A DNA stretch of 64,000 nt from Asterella californica (lineage: Eukaryota; Streptophyta; Marchantiopsida; Marchantiales; Aytoniaceae), in the NCBI GenBank assembly GCA_036924285.1, contig JAYKYS010000024.1, positions 1,860,001 through 1,924,000 on the forward strand. Direction: 5' to 3'. The number at the start of each line of letters is the position of its first letter. The first letter of the stretch is position 1. The notes beneath the pieces were generated by a model. It made no database searches, was not told where the DNA came from, and saw nothing but the letters and a program-made list of their open reading frames with translations. The position numbers were made by a program, and so were the translations under genes. Of the stretch, positions 33,649 to 43,613 are shown piece by piece.

Positions 33649-33690
33649 TGCAAGGAAGTACACCTTATGATACAGAGCGGTTAAAATGCA
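33649..33690 (+). repeat. Right terminal direct repeat of Replitron
   Basis: It contains tgcaaggaagt (33649-33659) and gcggttaaaatgca (33677-33690), matching the left edge in order and orientation. Confidence 0.6.
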
Positions 33691-34142
33691 GAGCTCTTGA
33701 CTCCTGTCCACTTGCAAGCATCTTGCTGTTATTATTGTTCCCATTTTCTTTAGCAGTCGTCCCGAACTATGATTATCCTTACCGAGGTGGTCCAGTAACC
33801 AACTAGGATCAAAACCCAAACTGCGACTTCAAGTTTTATACTTGTTATGTGACATGCTCATGGCCTGCTCGTGTGGGTTCGTCTCAGAGAATCTTACAAT
33901 CTCCTAAAAGTAATTCTTCGCTTACATTACAGCTGGCCAAGCCAACAAAGATGACAGAGCGTTGACTGCCGGTAACAGATGAAACCAAGGTCTTATTTAC
34001 GCGCACGAATAGTCAGGTTCAATTCCATCAAAAGAAACTTAATGCATGGCATCTCATCCACACATCCGAGACCCAAAACCATACTCGAATTGTGGAAAGC
34101 GAAAGGATGAGCAAGTAAAAACTGCACCAAACTACTTACATG
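33691..34142. other. Unassigned spacer between Replitron and block A
   Basis: No ORF or RNA gene was recognised. Homology to the second segmental copy begins at about 34143. Confidence 0.5.
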
Positions 34143-35904
34143 AAACTGAAAGCGGCTGACCATGAGTGGCGGCGGGGATGCAAAGCAGGCAAGCATTCCT
34201 TCTCGTTAGACTCTGAGCCCGAGAGCGACCCTGTTTAGCAAAGAAGTTTCTGCTACACTGAGTTCTGCGAGATTGTGCTCCTGGATTTACGATTAAGTTC
34301 TGCACAAGAAGTACGGAGCATTTGCCACTCCCTTTGAATCTAAAGGGTGCAAGAAGAAATTGGTACTTCACCGCCCAGTCGTAAAGTTTAACACTTCCAA
34401 GTACAGAACTATCAAAAGTGAATACCTTGAACCTAGATGTCTTTTTAAGACAAGGAAAAGGAAGTTCCAGCGCTTCGGAAATTCGACTCCCTAAGTATGT
34501 CTAAACATAATCTCACATCTATTTATGACCCAATTGGAACTAAATTATCTATTGAACGCAAATGTCACTTTTTGTTTCTAGAAGGATGACAAGATATATT
34601 TTTGCTTTCACCAGTTAAAACTATTTCTCCTCAGTTTGCTGTTACATCACATTCATTTTTTCGACATGGAAATGATAAACATCATTTTCTTTTAAAATAA
34701 CTTTATCGAGGATCGGAACTATCATCGACAAAAGTCAAATATTTTCGTCCTGTGAAAACAAAGAGTGTGAACTGAAGTGAAAGTATCGTGTGAAAATGAA
34801 TTTCAACTTCAAACGACTTCACAAGAGAGCCTAAGTTTTGAGCTAGTAAGATTAGATTGTTCCTCAGTTTCGATTCGTTCCAACTTGAAGATGAAATTCA
34901 TGGAAGGCGAGATCTAGAAGTGCCAAAGTACAAAGTGATGATGAAGAACCGGTGGGTCCAAAGCTTTCCCAACAGTTCTAATAGAAGACTAAGTTAATCT
35001 TTCCAACTGATTCAGATTCTTATGCTTCATTCACCGACACCAGCCCACAGCTTGTTTGCATCGTATAGTTGAATATTGAATATTGCTGGCTACGTCAGGT
35101 ATGCTACCTGACTTGGACTGAGAGATTTGGATGCACTCAATGACATGTGATTTCCATGTTTCTTGATCAAGTCAAAAAAGAAACAGATAAATCACCTTTA
35201 TGTGCATGTACGTACAGTATCATCTGAGCTTCTTATTTACTTGAAGCAAGAAGAACGATTTCTCTAATAGCGATTGCCCCAAAATATTTTTCCTCCATAC
35301 TTTATGTTGCTGGATCCAAGTGTTGATTCTGTCGAATAATACAAATTATTCTACAAAGTATATGACAGATCTGGAATACACATGTGTGATCCTAGAGCTG
35401 TCAATATCACTTTCACATGGAATGAGATAAAACGTCGATTGGTGTGAACTTCCACCCTTTGACATGGAATACATAGTCCTATATTGAAGTACAAGTGGAA
35501 CATAACAGATTTCTCTCCTATCGACCCTCCTAGCTATCCCAATAGTGACAAATATTATATATATATATGTCAAGTCTACATGTATGGCACTACCGAAAAG
35601 TTTGAAGATACTAATAATAATTCAGACTGAGTGTATTTATTGCATCAACCTTAAGCTTGTGGGCCGTTTAGATCTGAGTTCATTATTTAAAGAAGAATCT
35701 GAAGAAGAAGCTCAGCAGAATGTTTCGCTTCAGGTGGTTAACTCCAACCCTGTTCAGTTTCTCCACTGTTTTCTCAGACCAGTTAAGCGAACTAAATTAA
35801 ACCTCCTTCGTATTCATCAAAGAGAATGTTACTGCTATCTAAACATTTTATTACGTTTTTCATTGAGTACTGCACTGCAGTTGTCTTCCATGAATCGGCG
35901 TAGT
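34143..35904 (+). repeat. Segmental repeat, block A (copy 1)
   Basis: This block is collinear with 52355 to about 54300. Both copies begin gaaagcggctgaccatgag, followed by many shared landmarks, for example gcacaagaagtacggagcat and the gactccctaagtatgtctaa stretch. Substitutions and indels are frequent, so the duplication is old. No coding sequence is supported; ORFs are short and broken. Confidence 0.75.
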
Positions 35905-37831
35905 AATCCATTGGTGAAGATTGAAAGTGGCTCGATTTTTCGGACTCTAACCACAGTACGTATGGTCCACCCGTTCACACAGACATGGAGCAATGCGCTT
36001 TGATCATGTCCGAACTCCTCTCTTGCTCTTGGCACTTGCTAACCTCAGCCGTGAAAACCCCAGGAAGATATATCTGCAGGTACTCCGATCCTACGTTGAG
36101 ATCTACTGCAACAAAATAGATTGAATAAAGAACACATTCCAAACCAACCCCGGTCTAATGCACTTTCTAAAAGCTGAGCCTTTCCTGTTGGACTCAAGTT
36201 CCAGCAACACCCACAATCTCTTGCGAGTAAATGTCCTCTCGGAGATCTTTGGTTATATTTTTCTTTCGCTTCGCCTTTACATTAAGTTACTAGAAGGCCC
36301 CTCCCTATAGGAGCTAATCGCATCTGACGCGCTGTTACCGATTATTGTGTAGTAGATCTCAGAATAAACTATTGGACAGGTCCGACCAAGTCCACATGAT
36401 TACTAAAGCACGTTTTAAGATCCGTAGACGCGGACCAAGGAGTCCTCGATATCGTTTCCTGTTTGTCGAATGGAACAGCTGATCAGCTGCTGGTGAGGTC
36501 ATTCATATTTAGTTTATCGTGGTCGGGAAGAAACCCGAACGATAAGATAAAAGCTATGATCCACACCCTGCGACTTTGTGGTCCAGAGGACGGTTCGAAG
36601 TTGCTCCCTGCACCACGTGGGCTTTAATTATACAATTTTCTGACAATCTACGCCACTGGGCATGCTACACATGTCCCAGTGGGCTAGACAATGCATTGCT
36701 GCATTAGAAGCATGTTATAGTGCGGTGTGAAGTGGGTACTGATATGTAGATTTCCTACCCAGTAGACCTGGTGTCGGCTTCAGATTCCAACTTATCATCA
36801 CCTGCAGGAAAGGCCGGCGGTCCTTATCAGAAACAGCAGTACGCGTGGCCGACCCGTCCACACAGACATGGAGCAATGCTCTTTGATCATGCCCGAGCAG
36901 CCAATATCCTCTCTTGCTCTTGGCACTTGCACTTGCAAACCTCAGCCGTGAAAACCCAAAGAAGGTATATCCACAGGTCCTCCGTTCCTAAGTCGAGATC
37001 TACTGCAACAAAGTAGATTGAATAAAGAACATATTCCCAACCAACCTCGGTCTGATGCACTGTCTAAAAGCTGAGCCTTTCCTGTTGGACTCGAAGTTCC
37101 GGCAACACCCAAAATGTCCTCTGGGAGATCTTTGGTTATATTTTTCTTTCGCTTCGCCTTTACCTTAAGTTACTGGAAGACCCTCCCTATAGGAGCTAAT
37201 CGCATCTGACGCGCTGTTATCGACTATCGTGTAATAGATCTCAAAGTAAAGTATTGGACAGGTCTGACCAAGTCCACATGATTACTAAAGCACGTTTTTG
37301 ATCCGTAGACGCGAACCAAAGAGTCCTCGATATCGTTTCCTGTTTGTCGAATGGAACAGCTGACGAGCTGCTGGTGAGGTCATTCATATTTACTTATCAT
37401 GCTCGAGAAGAAACCCGAACGATAAGCTATGATCCAGACGCTGTGACTTTGTGACCCAGAGGAAGGTTCGAAGTTTCTCCCTGCACCACGTGGACTTTAA
37501 TTCTACGATTTTCTGACAATCTAGGCCACTGCCATGCTACACATGTCCCAGAGCGCTAGACAATGCATTGCTGCAGTAGAAGCATGTTATAGTGCGGTGT
37601 GAAGTGGGTACGAATATGTAGATTTCCTACCTAGTAGACCTGGGGTCGGCTTCAGATTCCAACTTATCATCACCTGCAGGAAAGGCCGGTGGTCCTTATC
37701 AGAAAACTCACCTACCTTCGCTTTCGTCCATATCCATCGATTACTACTGTAGGTCTTGCTTTGACTTCTGACCAATGCTGTAACTTCCTTCTTACTTCAC
37801 ACCTGAAGAAATCTTCGAAGCTGCGACTGTA
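35905..37831 (+). repeat. Two tandem B units, period about 883 bp
   Basis: agacatggagcaatg occurs at 35981 and again 883 bases later, and the intervening sequence is repeated up to the insertion of Copia 2 at 37832. Copy B3 begins abruptly at cagtacgcgtgg after ccttatcagaaa of copy B2. The units belong to the same family as 23140-24366 and 55320-56600. Confidence 0.75.
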
Positions 37832-38091
37832 TGGTTTTAGAATATTAGTGTGAATGCTCCCGTATTGCAGTAACCAGTTCAGGCTTTTAGATGGTGACCT
37901 TTCATAAGGTCACCCAGGCCAAGACCCCAAGGTATATTATTCAGGCCCAAGGCCATTGTACATTATTGAGTATTCATTTACTTGGTTCTGCCTACACTCT
38001 CTTGAGGAGCTCTCCCACACTCTCATATTGTCTTAATGTCGTGACTTAGAGTTTTGCCTTAGCTTATTCTACTAGCAGTCCATTTCTAACA
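37832..38091 (+). repeat. Copia 2 5' LTR
   Basis: Homology with the B repeat stops at 37831, and TGG starts the new sequence. The LTR ends ...ctaaca directly before the primer-binding site. Its length of 260 bp is close to the 258 bp of Copia 1. The left boundary is inferred because the 3' LTR is missing. Confidence 0.75.
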
Positions 38092-38103
38092 TGGTATCAG
38101 AGC
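38092..38103 (+). other. Copia 2 primer-binding site (initiator tRNA-Met)
   Basis: TGGTATCAGAGC immediately after the LTR, identical to the Copia 1 site. Confidence 0.92.
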
Positions 38104-38275
38104 TTTGCACTGTTGATGCACTAGCACAATAGCATAGGCACTAGGTAGGCCTTCGGCCCTTAGGTGAGAGCAGTTGGAGGACGCTTCAGCTGCTGCGAGA
38201 AGGACGCTTCATGCACCCATATTCTGTACCTTCGCTAACAGAATTTCACCGTTCCAGCGATCAATCTGATACAGA

Positions 38276-40905
38276 ATGTCTGCCCCCTTTGCCACCAAAG
38301 GCTGGGCCAAGTTCGACGGCACATATTTCACGCTCTGGAAGCACAAGACAACCTTGCGGCTCAGGGCCCATGGTGTTCTCGATATCGTGGAAGGGAACGT
38401 GCAGAGACCACGTGCCACGACACCCGGAGGTACTGCGGTACCTATCCCTCCCCCTGCTACCGGACCCGGTAGCATCGCAGATTATGAGCAGCGTGATGTT
38501 AACGCACTCGCAGCGATCAACGAATGTTGCGAGAACAGCGTGGCAGGACATCTAATGTCCTGCACCACGTCGAACGGTGCATGGTCCACCTTGACCAGAC
38601 ACTTTGCAGGTCAAGACATGGTGACCAAGATGCACTTAAGAGAGAAGTTGCGGGTTTTAAAGATGAAACCCAACGAGACTGTCACCCAGCACGTAAACAA
38701 CTTCAAGTCTCTCATCCAGCAGATGACTTCAGCTGGATTGATAATCACCAACGAGGAGCAAGTCCTCGCGTTGATGGGCAGCATGCCCAACAACTACCAT
38801 CTATTCTTGCAGGCGATGAGAACGAACCCAAATCTCTCCCTACAGGACCTCATCACCTTCCTCATTCAGGAGGAAACAATCGGGCACAAGTTATCGATGG
38901 AACCATCCACTGCCTTGTTTGCAGGACGCCGGCAAGGAGGACGCAATGGCAACAACCGGCGCAACAATGATGACAACCGACAAGGCGGCAAAAAGCCACC
39001 GAAGAGAGCGCCAGATCCTAACGAGAAATGTTTCCAGTGCAACAAGCCCGGGCACCGCATCGCTGAGTGTCCGGATAAACCCAGCAGCAGCAACGAAAAC
39101 TCGAATGCTGGTAACAAGAACAAGAACAAGAATCGCCGTTCTCAGAACAACAACGGCAACACTCGTCGGGTTCTGGTGGCACAATGTTCGTCTGCAATCG
39201 TGCAGACAGCTGATCCTAACTGGTATGTGGACACGTGTATCACACACCACATGGCGCATAATCGACGACAATTCATCGAATACTCACCCGTCTCTTCTGA
39301 GAACACCGAGAATGATGCGATTCTACTCGGTGACAACACCACCATCCACGTTGCTGGTTTCGGCATGGTGGAAGTGCGCCTCCTCAACGGCGAGCACGTG
39401 TACATACGTGACGTTCTTCACGTTGTCGCGTCATTTGGCGGCTACATGCTTGACTTCTACTCCGACGCTTAGGTTTGGTAGTTCTAGAAGTTAGCTCATA
39501 TTACTTCTAGTCCTTTATGTATATGTTTGACACCTTTGCATATGGTGTTAACACTATTTTGAGTCCTAGCAGGCTGATAGTATGTTAGTTGTCTTGTTCA
39601 AGCATTTGTGCGCTTGTGCAAGTGACTTCTTACTTGTCTATGACGTTCAATGTACATAACTTAGGGTTTCCATGCTGATAGGGGTTTGAGCTCATGGGTT
39701 GTACCTACTTGTCGCCCATGCACGCTTTCTAGCTGATTTAAGTTATTTTTCGGGGCTACGTGTCGTTTTAGGTAGTTTAAGTATTACGCTGGCACTCTAG
39801 GGGGCTTGACGTGGTAGCCTATGAGTGTAGATAAGTTACCAGGTAGTTTAAGGCACAAAAGGACAGTCAAGTGGAGCTATGAACTCCCATTGGTCCATTT
39901 TTGTCTTTTGTAAAACTCTAAGTTTAGAAACAGAGCTCTAGAGGAGAGTTCGAGCATTTGGTGAAGGATCTTCGAAATCTGAGAACACAGGAAGAGAGAG
40001 CTCGTCGTGCCAAGCACTGTCAGTGAAATTTTTGCTCGATTTGGATCAATAAACAAGGAGTTATGCCCAATTGAAGTTCGGATTGTGCCAAAACTGCGTC
40101 ACTTTTGTTGATTTTGGGGTTTTCGGTGCCAATTGCAGCAGAATTGAGGAAATCACTTCAAAACTTCGTGGTTGCGTTCACTGTCAGGAGGGCTACGACT
40201 GTCCAAAAAGTTTCGAATCATTTGATTAATTGAGTAATTCAGGGCGGCCGCTGAAGCAGAGGGGGTCTGAAAAGCTCTTAATCTAGAGCAGCGACTTTAG
40301 AGAAGGAGATCTGGAGTTCTACAAACATTCAGGAGTTCCAACTTCACAAGGATGTTCAGCATCCTGTAGACTTCAAATACTGTGAGAAGATTTGAAATTC
40401 ATCGAGCCAATTCTCTGTTCTATGTCTGAATAGCTGTCTAGGTACCAGAAATTGCCATAATTCTCTTATTCAGAACTTTTCTGTTCATATCTCCGTGTCA
40501 GAATTTGATCTCAGGTTGAAACTTCGTCTGTGAGTTCAGTAGTACCTCATTTGCATGTAGGGGAAGTTTAGAGGTCTAAACCTTCATAGTTTTCCTCTCT
40601 TTGAGTGTCAAAGTTCACCGCTTAAACTTATTACTACCAGTGAGACCTAAATTTTGCTTTTTGAGCATATCAGAGGATCCTACACTCCTGTGTGAGTGTT
40701 TATAGCTCCTGTTGTGACCTGAAAGCCAACCTCTTGAGTAAACAACCACAGCCAGAAGCCCGGCGCTTTCCTAGGTAGACGGATCACACTCCGACAACGT
40801 GCCCGCCTTGCAGAAGAATTTATTCTCAGCTCGACAATTTGATGCCAATGACGGATGGTGCTTAATTGACAACGGATTCTGTCACCTTGAAGACAGATTT
40901 GGTTA
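38276..40905 (+). pseudogene. Copia 2 gag-protease, split by a solo LTR
   Basis: The ATG at 38276 begins MSAPFATKGWAKFDG. The capsid-like region and zinc knuckle CFQCNKPGHRIAEC resemble Copia 1. The protease motif reads WYVDTCITHHM where Copia 1 has WYVDTGATHHM; loss of the Gly after Asp-Thr should abolish activity. At 39423 the frame runs into the solo LTR and ends at a stop near 39470. After 40800 the original frame resumes (VPALQKNLFSARQFD) because the insert plus duplication is 1377 bases, a multiple of three. It then ends at a TAA near 40903-40905, beyond which the conserved DLYMLGNS lies in another frame. It is therefore a broken copy. Confidence 0.85.
39424..40796 (+). repeat. Solo LTR of Gypsy 1 family
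   Basis: 1373 bp, the same length as the Gypsy 1 LTRs but in the opposite orientation (the reverse complement of 6732-8104), with a scatter of substitutions. A 4-bp duplication acgt (39420-39423, 40797-40800) flanks it, so it arose by insertion followed by LTR-LTR recombination. No internal Gypsy sequence remains. Confidence 0.95.
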
Positions 40906-41499
40906 AGTGCTAGCTCCCTGCCCACCGTGGACGATCTCTACATGCTCGGGAATTCAATTTGATCGCTGACCAAATCGCGCTTGTAGCTACAGTTGGTAGG
41001 ACTTCAGTAGTCCACGCACTACCACCTAGCCAGAGAACAGGACCGCGCTTGCGAGCTAGACCACAATCCAACCAGCGGACTAGCTCCTCACTATTCAACC
41101 GCAACATGCGCAGGATCCGCTTCCCACGGTCCAGGCCCAGCCCCGCCTCACAGAATGCGCACACCCAAGCTGAAATTCAGCCAAGTCACTCACATAATTT
41201 TCAAATCCCTAATTCGGAGCATAGGCTCACTAGTGAAGTCCTCCCCACTCCACAAAATTCGGATTTGTCTCACTTGAACAATGAGGGCTCAATTTCAGTC
41301 ACCGCGACCTCTACCCCCTTCACTATGACACCCCTTGGTCAATTTCCCGTAAGGACACCACCTGTTGGTGCTCCACCTCTTCCGCGCGCATCCACTGACA
41401 ACACACGGATCGAGTCCTTTCCTCTCACGCGGATCGACTCAATTCACACACCCTTTGAAAGCCCCGCACCTGCACAACTGTTAGACTGGGAAGATCCCA

Positions 41500-42180
41500 C
41501 ATCCGGGGACTCCCACGCGCACCCCCTGGCAATCACGCTGATCCAAGAAAGAGATGAGGACCCCATCCACGTGGCATGTGCCGCCTCCCCGCATAAGGAA
41601 AAGTGCGCATCCCCTGCACGGGGACGCACACTCCATATCCCCGCCTGTGCGGGGATATGAAGACGGTCTCTCATCGGGGGTGCCGCCCCCTCACCACCGC
41701 ACGGATGGGGCACCACCACATCCGCAGATGAGGCATCACCCCATCCCCATGCTCCAAGGGGATGGGATGACACCCCATCCCCACGGACTGCCTCCGCACG
41801 GAGGCAATCAACCTCCCAGGGCGCGGGAGGTCGCCCCGACCCCCGCTGACCTGGGAGGTCGGGACGTCAGAAGCGGCGGCGCGCACCCCGCGGTGCTGCC
41901 CCCGCACCATGAAGGCACCCCCACATCGAGGGTGCCGCCCTGCATCCCCGCAGTGGGGATGCGCGCGCCCACATAGGGGATGTGCATCCCCATATAAGGG
42001 ATCGCGCATCTCCGCGCGGAGGGGCCAGCATGCCAACCGCCGCGGACTGCCTTGTTGGCAGTCCGTCCGGGGCCAGCCCCGACGGCCGTCCGTTCCCCAC
42101 GGACTGCCCCGACGGCAGTCCGTTCCCCACGGACTGCCCCGACGGCAGTCTGTCTAGGGACCAGGGGGACGATCCCCCTA
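41500..42180. repeat. GC-rich, hairpin-rich insert in Copia 2
   Basis: This occupies the same position as the GC-rich insert of Copia 1, between protease and integrase. It contains a perfect 10-bp palindrome arm pair, atatccccgc/gcggggatat (41635-41658), and several further ccccatcc/ggatgggg pairs. A 30-bp tandem repeat at about 42082-42150 contains cagtccgttccccacggact and is translated in one frame as repeats of PDGSPFPTDC. Confidence 0.7.
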
Positions 42181-42389
42181 ATAGGGACATAGTCCCTCAA
42201 GGAGGGACAGAGGGTCTTCTTGGGCCTCGTCCCTACAGTCCTTACCATGCTCACCTGGTCTCATCTCGGATTTTCTTTGGCGAGCAGTCGGGTTCTTCTT
42301 CTTTTTCTCGGCCTCGGTCTCCTCCGCATTTGTTGGCAGGCCTTCAGGGCTTTACATCTGGCAGTCGGACTCCTCCATCGACGTCACCT

Positions 42390-43370
42390 CGACCCTGTGC
42401 CCTTGTTACTACGACGGGCGATCTCTCTACCCTGTGGCATCAGTGACTCGGTCATATCAACCATCATCGCGCCCATGAACTGAGCCACCGCAAGTATGTT
42501 ACCGGCCTCTTTTCCTTCACGCTCTCTGAGGATATTTGTCCAGCTTGTGCACACGGCAAGCATGCACGCACTAAATTCCCACGTGCCAGCTCCACTCGAT
42601 CCACTCGTCCTCTGGCACTGATCCATTCTGATATTAGTGGTCGCATCTCCCCTTGCACCTTTTCTGGCTATGAGTATTTCATCACCTTTATTGATGACTA
42701 CTCGCGCTACACTGTCACTCGTCTTCTCTACTATAAGAGTGACTGTTTTGCTGCTTTCCGGGACTATCTAGCATTTGCTGAGCGCGCCACTGGTCAATCT
42801 CTTGTCACTTTGTGATCTGACAATGGCGGGGAATATCGGCAGCTGCTTTTGACGCTTTCTGTCGCGAGCGTGGCATCAGATTCTGCGTCAATTCACAGTC
42901 CCTTACTCTCCTCAGCAGAATGGCGTTGCTGATCGTAAGAACCGCAACTTGCTTGATGCTGTCCGTTCTATGCTTTACACTTCCAAGCTCATCAAGCCCT
43001 TCTGGGGTGAAGCAATCACTTGCGCCACCTTCCTCCAGAACCGGTGTCCGTCTAAGACTATCCCGTCTATGACTACACCTTATGAACTCTGACACTCCTA
43101 TGCCTCCACAACTCCTCGTCGACCCGATCTCTCCTTTCTGTGCGTCTTTGGCTGTCGCGCTTTTTCCCAAGTCCCCGAGGTTGAGCGCACAAAGCTCGAT
43201 GATCGCTCTCACGAGTGTATCTTCCTTGGCTATAGCGGCCAGAGTAAGGATTACCGTCTCCAAAGAAAATCTGACAGTCATATCTTCACTTCTCGTGATG
43301 TTATCTTCGATGAGTCTTCCCTGACTCTCCCACCCACATCCACCTCCTCTGGTGATCCCCCACTCACTTA
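42390..43370 (+). pseudogene. Copia 2 integrase remnant
   Basis: Fragments include LWHQ, CPACAHGKHARTKFPR, LIHSDISGRISPC, SDNGGEY, QQNGVADRKN and DAVRSMLYTSKLIKPFWGEA, in the order of the Copia integrase. The codon before SDNGGEY is TGA where CGA (Arg) is expected. The catalytic Glu position reads Asp (NGVADRKN). A frameshift follows SDNGGEY. YEL is followed by TGA where Trp is expected. The changes look like C-to-T/G-to-A decay. The copy is inactive. Confidence 0.85.
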
Positions 43371-43613
43371 AGCATCTCCTGAGACCGACGCCATTTTTAT
43401 CATACTGTGCCCGCCCCTTCAGCTGGCCCAGCTCATTTCCCGTCGGTCTCTCCCGGTTTCCCTTCAGTGGGAGTTCCTCTGTCATCTCCTGCCGGTCCAG
43501 CTCCAACCCCACCCGTTGGTCTTGGATCTGGAGGAGGAGTCCCTAGCAGTCATGGCCCTGACGGAGGAGTCACCAGTAGTACACAGTCCAGTGGGAGCAG
43601 TCGCCCTCCACGT

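Larger units (their letters stand above)
30802..33690 (+). mobile_element. Replitron-like HUH transposon
   Basis: A GC-richer island in AT-rich DNA holds one long ORF for a Y1 HUH endonuclease (31750-33276). Two matching motifs occur in the same order and orientation at both edges: tgcaaggaagt (30802-30812 and 33649-33659) and gcggttaaTatgca/gcggttaaAatgca (30819-30832 and 33677-33690). Tandem direct repeats lie inside each edge (121-bp unit at 30961, 66-bp unit at 33255). Short direct repeats at or near the ends, a single-Tyr Rep and no helicase are the described hallmarks of Replitrons, a eukaryotic group frequent in non-seed plants. Exact ends are inferred from the repeats only. Confidence 0.72.
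37832..43613 (+). mobile_element. Copia retrotransposon 2, 5' part only
   Basis: A 260-bp 5' LTR, primer-binding site, gag, protease and integrase are present on the plus strand, closely related to Copia 1. The element is interrupted by a Gypsy solo LTR (39424-40796). It is cut at 43613 by Gypsy 2, in the linker between integrase and reverse transcriptase. RT, RNase H and the 3' LTR are not found to the right; they were probably lost with the rearrangement that created the junction at 52354/52355. Confidence 0.88.

Noticed and set aside
30802..33690. Helitron
   Set aside because: There is no helicase, only one catalytic tyrosine, and no Helitron-type TC...CTRR ends with a 3' hairpin were found.
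38276..39472. Gag ORF ending in GGYMLDFYSDA as a natural C-terminus
   Set aside because: The last residues are translated from the solo LTR inserted at 39424; the same tail appears in ORFs running into the Gypsy 1 LTR at 15438.
42805..43512. 235-aa minus-strand ORF
   Set aside because: It is antisense to the Copia 2 integrase remnant, which has clear homology on the plus strand.
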